A stretch of 64,000 nucleotides of DNA. It comes from Pseudomaricurvus sp050633365 (GTDB taxonomy: Bacteria > Pseudomonadota > Gammaproteobacteria > Pseudomonadales > Cellvibrionaceae). The stretch lies in contig JBOEGJ010000010.1 in the NCBI GenBank assembly GCA_050633365.1, forward strand, positions 1 through 64,000, written 5' to 3'. Under the pieces are notes generated by a model. That model was not told the origin of the DNA, did not search any database, and saw only the letters and a program-made list of their open reading frames with translations. Both the position numbers and the translations under genes were made by a program. Position 1 is the first letter of the stretch, and each line of letters opens with the position of its first letter. Below, one piece after another: positions 40,250 through 48,168 of the stretch.

Positions 40250-41506
40250 TTGGTGCTGTCATCGCTGCCTAAGTCCGTCGCTCAGTATTTGGTGGTTACC
40301 ATTAATTATTGGGCGTTTACGCTGACCGATGGCGCTTTGCGTATGTTGGTGGTGTTGTATTTTCACGGCTTAGGTTATTCGCCGATGGAAGTGGCGACTT
40401 TGTTTTTGCTGTACGAATTTTTTGGTGTGGTAACCAATTTGGTCGGCGGCTGGCTGGCGGCAAGAGTTGGCTTGAATGTCACCATGCACATTGGTTTGGC
40501 TCTGCAAATTGTGGCTTTGGCGATGTTGTCAGTGAGCACTGATTTGCTCAGTGTGGCCTATGTTATGTTGGCTCAGGCGCTGTCGGGGATTGCCAAAGAT
40601 CTCAACAAAATGAGCGCAAAAAGCAGCATCAAACAGCTGGTGCCAGAGAATCAACAGGGGCGCCTGTATCGCTGGGTGGCTCTGTTAACGGGTTCAAAAA
40701 ACACGCTCAAAGGTGTGGGCTTCTTTGTCGGTGCGCTGCTGATGTCGAGTGTGGGTTTTAGCGCCGCGACGCTTTTAATGGCGGCAGTATTGTTGGTTGT
40801 ACTGTTGTGGAGTTTTTACCGTCTTGATGGCGGCGCTGGTCGGGTCGACTACAAGCCAAAGTTCTCACAAATGTTCTCTCCCAGCGAGTCGGTCAACCAT
40901 TTGTCGGCGGCGCGCTTCTTTTTATTTGGTGCTCGTGATGTGTGGTTTGTAGTGGCACTGCCGGTTTTTTTGCAGGCCCAGTTGGGCTGGAGTCACACTC
41001 AGGTCGGTGTGCTATTGGCGGTCTGGATTATCGTCTATGGCATAGTGCAGGCGAAGGCGCCTGCTTTTACCGCAAAGATATCGCTAAAGCGCTTGGTGTC
41101 TAAAGCATCCGCTAGACCGCACAAAAACCAAAACCCGACTGGGGCGACGGCGTTGGAATGGGCGTTGGTGTTGATTGCCTTGCCGCTGCTGATTGCTTTT
41201 GGGTGTTGGATGAAGTGGCCCGCCCAGTGGGTTATCGTCGCCGGGCTGATGGCTTTTGCGGTGGTGTTTGCGATTAATTCGGCGGTACATTCTTATCTGA
41301 TTGTGGCCTATGCCAAAGCCGATGGTGCGTCCTTGGATGTGGGGTTTTACTACATGGCCAATGCCGCGGGGCGGTTAATTGGCACGGTCTTATCTGGGGC
41401 TGTGTATCAGTTTTGGGGGTTGGAGGCGTGCTTGCTGGTGTCGTCGTTGATGGTGGCCTTGGCGGCGCTATGCTCTTTGCGATTACCAGAGGTTAAGGCT
41501 CGTTAG
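40250..41506 (+). CDS. arsJ: Organoarsenical efflux MFS transporter ArsJ
   Basis: A 418-residue major-facilitator protein with about 12 membrane helices and the family start LVVTINYWAFTLTDGALRML. The loop SGIAKDLNKMSAKSSIKQLV is typical of ArsJ. It exports 1-arseno-3-phosphoglycerate, which then breaks down to arsenate outside. It begins with TTG 40250 or GTG 40253 immediately after the GAPDH stop, indicating tight coupling. Its 3' end overlaps the oppositely oriented binding-protein gene by 14 bp. Confidence 0.93.
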   Translation: MVLSSLPKSVAQYLVVTINYWAFTLTDGALRMLVVLYFHGLGYSPMEVATLFLLYEFFGVVTNLVGGWLAARVGLNVTMHIGLALQIVALAMLSVSTDLLSVAYVMLAQALSGIAKDLNKMSAKSSIKQLVPENQQGRLYRWVALLTGSKNTLKGVGFFVGALLMSSVGFSAATLLMAAVLLVVLLWSFYRLDGGAGRVDYKPKFSQMFSPSESVNHLSAARFFLFGARDVWFVVALPVFLQAQLGWSHTQVGVLLAVWIIVYGIVQAKAPAFTAKISLKRLVSKASARPHKNQNPTGATALEWALVLIALPLLIAFGCWMKWPAQWVIVAGLMAFAVVFAINSAVHSYLIVAYAKADGASLDVGFYYMANAAGRLIGTVLSGAVYQFWGLEACLLVSSLMVALAALCSLRLPEVKAR

Positions 41507-42416
41507 AGTGCTCTGTTGCTTGGTCGAGCTTTATCCAGTAGTGAGACACGTCGGTGGGGGTACCTTTGGGCAGCAAGGGATTGTCGAGTTTAAAGGTGCG
41601 CCGATTGTTGATGTCGATATGACTGAGCATGGCTCGAATGCTGGGGTGTTGATAAAAATGCCTGTCGAAGCTGCCGTCCTGATATAGGCTGTTCAGGCCA
41701 TTCTCCAATCTATCGGCCAGAGCTTGGTTGCCCGGTGAAACAAAAAAATACATCGGTGCCACGTAGGATAATAAGATTGTCGGTTCGACTTGTAGCGGCT
41801 TTTTGGGGTGGGCGCTCAGCTCTTGCCAGGCCTCGTTGGCGCCGCGGGGGAAATAGTCAAAGCGTCGGCCGGCGAGCATGTCGAATAGCAATGGGTAGTT
41901 GGTTGTTGTTACTACGCTCAGGCCGTTGTGGCGCAGCACCAAGGTATCGGGCCAGTGACTGCCTTGCCCAGCCATCAAGCCCCGCAGTTGCTGCAATTGG
42001 GTTATGCCGGAGAAGTCGGCGGCGCGATCGCTCCTCACCAAGAACACTCTCTTTCCGAGTAGGCCTTTCAAGAGTGGAATTCGCACGGGTTTGATCACCG
42101 CTTCCCGGTCGACCGATGTCATGGTCCAGATGAGATCGAGTTCGTTTCCTCGTTGCAGCTCGGCTATCTGTCGAGCTTGAGAGAGACTTTCCGTCAGCTG
42201 CGTAATTTTGATGGTTTCGTCGGCGCTTTTGCTGCGCTCGAGAGCCATGCGCAGTATTTCAATGACGTAGCTGTTGTGTCCAATGTTGCCGGCCGTCTGT
42301 TTAGGAATCTTGACGGTGAGGCTGCTGGGCGCAATATCTTTGTCACTCGCATACACGCTCAGGTTGGCAATTCCCAAGGCCAGTATCAGGCACAGCGTGT
42401 GTAACAGGCGCGGCAT
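41493..42416 (-). CDS. Periplasmic substrate-binding-like protein (SBP family 3 type)
   Basis: A 307-residue protein with a Sec signal peptide (LLHTLCLILALGIANLSVYA) and a two-lobed amino-acid-binding-type domain. It has SVVTTTNYPLLFDMLAGRRF and YFFVSPGNQALADRLENGLN. No ABC permease or ATPase lies nearby, so it is an orphan. It may be a sensor component or a partner of a distant transporter. Tail-to-tail overlap with arsJ is probably incidental. Confidence 0.75.
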   Translation of the reverse strand: MPRLLHTLCLILALGIANLSVYASDKDIAPSSLTVKIPKQTAGNIGHNSYVIEILRMALERSKSADETIKITQLTESLSQARQIAELQRGNELDLIWTMTSVDREAVIKPVRIPLLKGLLGKRVFLVRSDRAADFSGITQLQQLRGLMAGQGSHWPDTLVLRHNGLSVVTTTNYPLLFDMLAGRRFDYFPRGANEAWQELSAHPKKPLQVEPTILLSYVAPMYFFVSPGNQALADRLENGLNSLYQDGSFDRHFYQHPSIRAMLSHIDINNRRTFKLDNPLLPKGTPTDVSHYWIKLDQATEHSNEP

Positions 42417-42452
42417 AGATTGAGTCCATTCTCTAGGGGGCTAAGGTATCCG

Positions 42453-42902
42453 TTAACGCTTACTTTGGGCCAGTAATCGGTCCAGCGAATTGGCGAATGC
42501 TTGCCGATCTTGTTGATTATAGGCCTTGGGGCCGTCGGTGACCTGCCCTGTTGATCGCATTTCTTCCATAAAATCGCGCATGGCTAGGCGTTGCTTGATG
42601 TTTTCGCAGGTGTATTTTTCACCGCGAGGGTTGATGGCGAGGGCGCCCTTCTCCACCACTTCGGCCGCTAGCGGAATATCGGCGGTGATGACGATGTCGC
42701 CACTGTCGCACTGCTGCACAATATAGTTATCGGCAACATCAAAGCCACTGGGCACCTGCACGGTTTTGATGTGCGGCGACTTGGGCGCGCTCAAGCTTTG
42801 ATTGGCCACCAGTGTGGTCAGTACTTGCGCACGAGTAGCGGCGCGAAAGAGAATCTCTTTTACCGGTTTTGGGGTGGCGTCAGCATCGACCCAAATTTTC
42901 AT
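42453..42902 (-). CDS. yaiI: YaiI/YqxD family protein (DUF188)
   Basis: A 149-residue member of the PIN-like DUF188 family: N-terminal MKIWVDADATPKPVKEIL, SGFDVADNYIVQQC, and VITADIPLAAEVVEKGALAI with NPRGEKYT. Length and order match the family. Biochemical role is unsettled; a nuclease-like fold is predicted. Confidence 0.92.
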   Translation of the reverse strand: MKIWVDADATPKPVKEILFRAATRAQVLTTLVANQSLSAPKSPHIKTVQVPSGFDVADNYIVQQCDSGDIVITADIPLAAEVVEKGALAINPRGEKYTCENIKQRLAMRDFMEEMRSTGQVTDGPKAYNQQDRQAFANSLDRLLAQSKR

Positions 42903-43225
42903 AGTGCAGCGTCACTTGTTGTCGTGTTTATCGGCTGACTCAGGGTAGCATTTCCCGAGTCTTGAATCTCGGTTTGATTCTTTCGCCATAGCCACTATCG
43001 AGACTGCTGGCTCGGAAAGATAGGCAATGGGCACAAATGAGTTGACGAGGTGCGGCCCCCGTTAACATCTCGCATCTCGCAGATTACTTTTTCACCAATT
43101 CCTTGCATTTGCTCCATAGCCCTCATAGAATACGCGGCCCGAAATACGGCTGAAGGCTTTTGTCTTTAGTCCTCCTTGCCTTACCGAGATTATCCTTGGG
43201 AGGCTTTAACCCGTAAGGAGCTAAA
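42903..43225 (+). promoter_or_regulatory. Promoter region and leader of the rpsF operon
   Basis: TTGCAT (43103-43108) and TAGAAT (43126-43131) are 17 bp apart and give a good sigma-70 promoter with a GC-rich discriminator. The leader of about 90 nt contains a ccttac/gtaagg stem (43179-43218) enclosing a ccg segment and a cct-tggg-agg hairpin, and its 3' arm covers the start of the Shine-Dalgarno AAGGAG. Such a fold fits the S6:S18 autoregulatory leader. The upstream 200 bases show nothing else. Confidence 0.55.
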
Positions 43226-43672
43226 ATGCGTCATTACGAAATTGTGTTCTTGGTCCACCCAGACCAGAGCGAGCAAGTACCAGGCATGATCGAGCGTTAC
43301 TCTGCGTCTATCAACGATGCAGGTGGTGCAGTTCACCGCTTGGAAGATTGGGGTCGCCGTCAACTGGCTTACTCCATCAACAAAATCCACAAAGCCCACT
43401 ACATCTTGATGAACGTTGAGTGTACTGAGGAAGTGTTGGAAGAGTTGACTACTAACTTCCGTTACAACGATGCCGTGCTGCGTAATCTTGTGATTCGCAC
43501 CGATGAGGCTGTAACTGAAGAGTCTCCTATCATGAAAGCGGAAAAAGAAAGTCGTGAGCGCAAAGCGAGCCGTCAGGATCGTCAAGAGCGTCGCGAAGAA
43601 CCTGCTGCCGAGAAGCCTGCTGAAGCAGCTGCTCCTGCAGAACAATCCGCTGATGAAGCTGGCAAAGAGTAA
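43226..43672 (+). CDS. rpsF: 30S ribosomal protein bS6
   Basis: A 148-residue protein beginning MRHYEIVFLVHPDQSEQVPG, with WGRRQLAYSINKIHKAHYIL and FRYNDAVLRNLVIRTDEAVT typical of bS6. The C-terminal tail after residue 100 is long and charged (Lys/Glu/Arg then Ala/Glu-rich), longer than in E. coli. It binds 16S rRNA together with bS18, encoded next. First gene of the rpsF-rpsR-rplI operon. Confidence 0.97.
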   Translation: MRHYEIVFLVHPDQSEQVPGMIERYSASINDAGGAVHRLEDWGRRQLAYSINKIHKAHYILMNVECTEEVLEELTTNFRYNDAVLRNLVIRTDEAVTEESPIMKAEKESRERKASRQDRQERREEPAAEKPAEAAAPAEQSADEAGKE

Positions 43673-43684
43673 GGAGTCAACACC

Positions 43685-43912
43685 ATGGCACGTTTTTTCC
43701 GTCGTCGTAAGTTCTGCCGTTTCACCGCTGAAGGTGTAAAGCAGATCGATTATAAAGATCTTGATACTCTGAAAGCTTATGTTTCAGAAACTGGCAAGAT
43801 CGTACCAAGCCGTATTACTGGCACTAAAGCAAAGTATCAGCGTCAGCTGGCTACCGCTGTTAAGCGCGCTCGCTACCTAGCTCTGCTGCCGTACACGGAT
43901 AGCCACGAATAA
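43685..43912 (+). CDS. rpsR: 30S ribosomal protein bS18
   Basis: A 75-residue protein, MARFFRRRKFCRFTAEGVK, with LKAYVSETGKIVPSRITGT and RARYLALLPYTDSHE, the full family pattern and usual length. It pairs with bS6 on the ribosome platform. It lies 12 bp after rpsF with an AAGGAG site. Confidence 0.97.
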   Translation: MARFFRRRKFCRFTAEGVKQIDYKDLDTLKAYVSETGKIVPSRITGTKAKYQRQLATAVKRARYLALLPYTDSHE

Positions 43913-43914
43913 GA

Positions 43915-44805
43915 TTGATTGTGCGCGCACTTGCAGAATTTATTATGCGGGGTCGCGTTCAGGCCTCAGTGGTCGCTCTCATTGGGAGCTGGTTTCCACT
44001 GATTAGCCCCGCCACCGTCGCACTGGTGACATTGCGACGCGGCAGCCTCGACGGAATCATGATTCTGTTGTGGGCATTACTACCTGCGCTGCTCACTTTG
44101 TGGGTTAGCGATATGGGACCGCTGATGCCAGTGGTCACCTTGGTGGGTTTATTTGCAACATTGTTAATGGCGTTCTTGCTGAGAAGCAGCAACTCCTGGC
44201 CACAAGCTCTGATGGGTTTGGTGGGATTCAGCGCTTTAGCTGGATTGGCGATGGCGCAAGTGATACCCGACCCTGTGCACGATGTAACTGCGGCACTGGG
44301 TGAAATGTTTGAGCAAATGCAGGCTCAAGCCCCAGACAACACTGCTTTGGCTGTGCCAAGCGAAACGTTTGTCGTGGGGTTGATCGCTTATGTGATCGCG
44401 GTGAGCTCTTTTCTGAGTTTACTGTTGGCAAGATGGTGGCAGTCGATGCTCTACAACCCCGGCGGGTTGCAGACTGAGCTTCACCAAATGCGTTTGAGTC
44501 CCCTTGTGGGAATTGTCTGTTTTCTGGCGTCGATGTATGGCTGGAGACAGGGGATCGATTATCAGCACTGGGCCGGTTTATTCGGCTTTCCACTGATAGT
44601 TGCCGGCGCGGCATTGGTTCACGGGGTAGTAAAAGCTCGTCAAATGAGCGGGCATTGGCTGATCTTGTTTTATGTGGTCCTGGTGTTCGCAAGTCCCATC
44701 GTGATGGTACTTGCAGTAGTGGATACTTGGACAGATTTTCGTTCGCGCATTGCGGCCAAAGGATCGAACTCATCCTCGAAGGATGATGATCATTTGGACC
44801 ATTAA
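43915..44805 (+). CDS. Integral membrane protein encoded between rpsR and rplI
   Basis: A 296-residue protein with about eight predicted membrane helices and a Lys/Ser/Asp-rich cytoplasmic tail. It starts with TTG 43915 or GTG 43921 two to eight bases after the rpsR stop. A membrane protein of similar size occupies this place in Pseudomonas and relatives, and its topology recalls the DUF2232/YybS group. It should be co-expressed with ribosomal proteins. Function is unknown. Confidence 0.75.
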   Translation: MIVRALAEFIMRGRVQASVVALIGSWFPLISPATVALVTLRRGSLDGIMILLWALLPALLTLWVSDMGPLMPVVTLVGLFATLLMAFLLRSSNSWPQALMGLVGFSALAGLAMAQVIPDPVHDVTAALGEMFEQMQAQAPDNTALAVPSETFVVGLIAYVIAVSSFLSLLLARWWQSMLYNPGGLQTELHQMRLSPLVGIVCFLASMYGWRQGIDYQHWAGLFGFPLIVAGAALVHGVVKARQMSGHWLILFYVVLVFASPIVMVLAVVDTWTDFRSRIAAKGSNSSSKDDDHLDH

Positions 44806-44848
44806 GCGCGATGTGTGAACAATGAATTTAACTTAGAGGATTAACGAA

Positions 44849-45295
44849 ATGAACGTTATTCTGCTCGAAAAATTGGGTAAGCTGGGCAACATCGGCGACC
44901 AGGTTTCTGTGAAAGCTGGTTTCGGTCGTAACTTCCTGATCCCACAAGGTAAAGCAATTCCAGCAACGGCATCTAACGTTGCTGATTTCGAAGCTCGTCG
45001 TGCTGAGCTTGAAGCTGCTGCGGCAGAGAAGAAAGCGGCTGCTGAAGCTCGCGCTGCTCAGTTGGAAGAAGTTTCTGTCGTTATCACCGCTAACGCAGGC
45101 GATGAAGGTAAGTTGTTTGGTTCTTTAGGTGCTCGTGACCTAGCTGAAGCCATCACTGCTGCTGGCGTAGCCGTTGCTAAGTCTGAAGTGAAGTTGCCAG
45201 AAGGTACTTTGCGTGACTTGGGTGAGTACGAAGTGAATGTTCAGTTGCACTCTGAAGTAACTCAGGCCGTTAAGATTGCCGTTGTTGCTGAGTAA
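44849..45295 (+). CDS. rplI: 50S ribosomal protein bL9
   Basis: A 148-residue protein: MNVILLEKLGKLGNIGDQVS, GFGRNFLIPQGKAIPATASN, the long connecting helix (ARRAELEAAAAEKKAAAEAR) and the C-terminal KLFGSLGARDLAEAI. Length and order match bL9 fully. It carries an AGAGGA site before ATG 44849. Confidence 0.97.
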   Translation: MNVILLEKLGKLGNIGDQVSVKAGFGRNFLIPQGKAIPATASNVADFEARRAELEAAAAEKKAAAEARAAQLEEVSVVITANAGDEGKLFGSLGARDLAEAITAAGVAVAKSEVKLPEGTLRDLGEYEVNVQLHSEVTQAVKIAVVAE

Positions 45296-45600
45296 GAGCG
45301 TTAACTGAAGTCGCCGCAAGGCGACCTGGAGCTGGTGGTTAGAGGTGCCTTCGGGCAGCCTTAAACCGGCTTCATTTCTTGGGCGCGATATTGATCACTT
45401 TAGTGGGCCGATATCGCGCCCAAGTTGTATCTGGCCTATCGAAGTTGATAACAATCTCACTTTGAGTCGCTGAGTAGCTCTGAACCGGCGATCAAAGGAT
45501 CTGTCTGAACCGAAGGTTGAATCTGCTCGCGGGCTGATAGCCCTTGCCAATTATTGCTGGGCTATGCAAACTAACTGCCCCAGAAAACTTGTCGAATACC
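45296..45600. other. rplI-dnaB intergenic region with a 14-bp inverted repeat
   Basis: cttgggcgcgatat (45378-45391) and atatcgcgcccaag (45411-45424) are perfectly complementary around a 19-base loop, a strong hairpin without a T-run. Shorter hairpins (gtcgccgcaaggcgac and a ggtgcc/ggcagcc pair) precede it. The structures may attenuate or terminate the ribosomal operon before dnaB. The rest is featureless apart from presumed dnaB promoter sequence. Confidence 0.6.
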
Positions 45601-47097
45601 ATGACTGATTTCCCTCCTTTCCAACCCGATGATCGCCCCGATTTTGGCGAGCCGGGATTGTTTGATGGCAATGCTGCGGCCTCCGTAGCGCCTAAAGACC
45701 CCATGCCGCACTCGATTGAAGCCGAGCAGGCGGTGCTGGGTGGTTTGATGCTCGATAACTTGCGCTTTGATTCGGTCGCCGAGGCGATGGGCGAAGAGGA
45801 TTTTTATCGCGAGAGTCATCGTCAGATCTATCAGATGATGATCAAGCTCAATGAAGCTGGTCAGCCGCTGGATGTCATCACCTTATCGGAAGAGCTTAAT
45901 CGTCACGACTTACTCGATGCCGTTGGCGGTTTGGGTTACTTGTCGGAAATGGCAACTCACACGCCCAGCGCCGCCAACATTGCCGCTTACGCGCAAATCG
46001 TTCGTGAGCGAGCGACGCTGCGTCAGCTCATTCATGCGGCCAATGAAATCAGCCGTTCGAGTCAGAATCCAGCCGGCCTCGATTCTGATGACCTGCTGCA
46101 AATGGCGGAAAAGCGCGTTGCGGAAATTGCCGAAGATCGCCCCAAAGATGGCGGCTTTCTCGATGTTAATACCCTGCTCAAAATCTCCGTTGAAAAAATC
46201 GATGAGCGCTTTCGCTCCGATGCCGACATTACCGGCTTATCCACAGGCCTGTCGGATTTGGATCAGCGCACCTCGGGTTGGCAGCCGGGCGAAATGATTA
46301 TTCTTGCCGCGCGTCCCTCCATGGGTAAAACCGCGCTGGCCCTTAACTTTGTCGAGGCGGCGTTACTGACTCAAGAAAAGCCCTCATTGGTTTTTAGCAT
46401 GGAGATGCCCGCCGACTCACTGGTGATGCGGATGTTGTCATCGATCGGTCGAATTGATGCGGGTAAGCTGCGAGACGGCTCTCTCACCGAAGAGGATTGG
46501 CCGAAGCTCTCGGCCGCCGTGGCCAAAATGAAAGACAAGCCGCTATTTATCGACGATACGCCGGGCCTGACGCCGCAAGAGGTGCGCGCTCGCACCAAGC
46601 GTATTACCCGTACCTACCAGCTCGACTTGCAGAAAAAATTCCCCAATTTGCCGCTCGAGGAGCTCGAGGAAAAGAGCCGCCCGGGTATGATCATGCTCGA
46701 CTATTTGCAGCTAATGCAGGTGGCGGGAAAGAGTGAGGGGCGTACTCAAGAAATTTCCGAAATTTCACGATCGTTAAAAGCGCTGGCAAAAGAGTACTCT
46801 TGCCCAGTGATTGCCTTGTCGCAGCTGAACCGAGGTGTTGAGCAGCGACCCAACAAGCGCCCCATGAACTCAGATCTTCGTGAATCTGGAGCGATTGAGC
46901 AGGATGCCGACGTTATTTTGTTTATCTACCGCGACGATTACTACAACGAAGACAGTCCCGATAAGGGCATCGCAGAGTTGATCGTGGGTAAGCAGCGTAA
47001 CGGTGAGATTGGTACTTCTAAGGCGGCCTTTGTGGGCAAGTTTACCCGTTTCGAAAACTTGGCCCCTGAGTACTTTAATCAGGCCGACGACTTCTAA
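45601..47097 (+). CDS. dnaB: Replicative DNA helicase DnaB
   Basis: A 498-residue hexameric helicase: N-terminal domain PHSIEAEQAVLGGLMLDN, Walker A AARPSMGKTALAL (near 236-245), VFSMEMPADSL, MIMLDYLQLMQV and the C-terminal DLRESGAIEQDADVILFIYR. Compared with E. coli DnaB there are about 18-20 extra residues (LDLQKKFPNLPLEELEEK region, about 338-360) just before the DYLQLM strand. ATG 45601 is used; an upstream in-frame ATG at 45544 adds unconserved residues. No strong ribosome site is visible. Confidence 0.96.
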   Translation: MTDFPPFQPDDRPDFGEPGLFDGNAAASVAPKDPMPHSIEAEQAVLGGLMLDNLRFDSVAEAMGEEDFYRESHRQIYQMMIKLNEAGQPLDVITLSEELNRHDLLDAVGGLGYLSEMATHTPSAANIAAYAQIVRERATLRQLIHAANEISRSSQNPAGLDSDDLLQMAEKRVAEIAEDRPKDGGFLDVNTLLKISVEKIDERFRSDADITGLSTGLSDLDQRTSGWQPGEMIILAARPSMGKTALALNFVEAALLTQEKPSLVFSMEMPADSLVMRMLSSIGRIDAGKLRDGSLTEEDWPKLSAAVAKMKDKPLFIDDTPGLTPQEVRARTKRITRTYQLDLQKKFPNLPLEELEEKSRPGMIMLDYLQLMQVAGKSEGRTQEISEISRSLKALAKEYSCPVIALSQLNRGVEQRPNKRPMNSDLRESGAIEQDADVILFIYRDDYYNEDSPDKGIAELIVGKQRNGEIGTSKAAFVGKFTRFENLAPEYFNQADDF

Positions 47098-47195
47098 TTT
47101 CACTCGGGCATTGAAAAGTGTCTGGGTGTAATGACCATGATTTTTGAGTGAGGCTTTGGCGCTCGCTCATCGTTTCTATCTGAGAGACCCTCGTT

Positions 47196-48047
47196 ATGCA
47201 GATTTTTCATCACATATCATCGTTGCGCGAGGCGCTGAAAAAAGAGCGCTTGGCCGGTAAAAGAATTGGATTTGTCCCAACTATGGGAAATCTGCACGAT
47301 GCGCATATTGAACTGGTCAAAAAAGCACGTGAGACCAACGACATTGTAGTCTGTTCCATTTTTGTGAATGGGCTGCAATTTGGCTTGAACGAAGACTGGG
47401 ATAAATACCCGCGCACCTTTGAGGGCGACTGCAATCGCCTGCGTGAAGCCAGTTGCGACTTTCTGTTTCACCCGGATGACCGTGAAATGTACCCCAATGG
47501 CATGGACACTCAGACTCGAGTCATCTGTCCGACCATGACAGACGTCTTGTGCGGAGCCAGCCGCCCTGGACATTTTGAAGGTGTGACCACCGTCGTCACT
47601 AAGCTGTTCAATATTGTTCAGCCCGACGAAGCCGTTTTTGGCTTGAAAGATTATCAGCAGCTAGCGGTAATTCGTCGAATGGTTGAAGATTTGTGCATGC
47701 CGGTTCAAATCACTGCCGGTGAAATACACCGTGAGGCTGATGGCCTGGCCATGAGCTCTCGCAACGGCTTCATCACTGATGAGGAGCGCCCTAAAGTCAG
47801 CCAGCTCAATAAGAGCTTGAACTGGGTGGCCAGCGAGATTCAGACGGGACGCAAAGACTTCGATCAGCTTGAAATCGAAGCTCGCCAGCAGATTGAGGCG
47901 GTGGGTTTTAGCATCGATTACTTTACTATCTCAGAGAGTCGAACGCTGGATGCCGCTGCCGTCGACGATACCGAGATTACCGTGCTTGGGGCCATGTATA
48001 CCGTGGGTGCTCGCTTGATTGACAACGTTTCCATCTCCCTGAGCTAG
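47196..48047 (+). CDS. panC: Pantothenate synthetase
   Basis: A 283-residue enzyme that condenses pantoate and beta-alanine with ATP. Motifs: FVPTMGNLHDAHIELV (HxGH-type ATP site, here H-D-A-H), IFVNGLQFGLNEDWDKYPRT, GLKDYQQLAVIRRMV and LAMSSRNGFIT. panB, its usual neighbour, and panD are not in this window. The length is normal. Confidence 0.94.
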   Translation: MQIFHHISSLREALKKERLAGKRIGFVPTMGNLHDAHIELVKKARETNDIVVCSIFVNGLQFGLNEDWDKYPRTFEGDCNRLREASCDFLFHPDDREMYPNGMDTQTRVICPTMTDVLCGASRPGHFEGVTTVVTKLFNIVQPDEAVFGLKDYQQLAVIRRMVEDLCMPVQITAGEIHREADGLAMSSRNGFITDEERPKVSQLNKSLNWVASEIQTGRKDFDQLEIEARQQIEAVGFSIDYFTISESRTLDAAAVDDTEITVLGAMYTVGARLIDNVSISLS

Positions 48048-48168
48048 TCTCGTCCCCTTGATTTGGATGACTCGGCGCTAAAGTCTCTACTAAAGTAGGG
48101 TTCAGCTGAGCATCTCTCTCGTCTATGATGATTCCCAAAGCAGAATTAAAACGGTTTAGGGAGTCATC

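Noticed and set aside
44228..44773. Minus-strand 181-codon frame opposite the ribosomal-operon membrane protein
   Set aside because: It is the complement of a better-supported coding frame with plausible membrane helices, and lacks a ribosome site.
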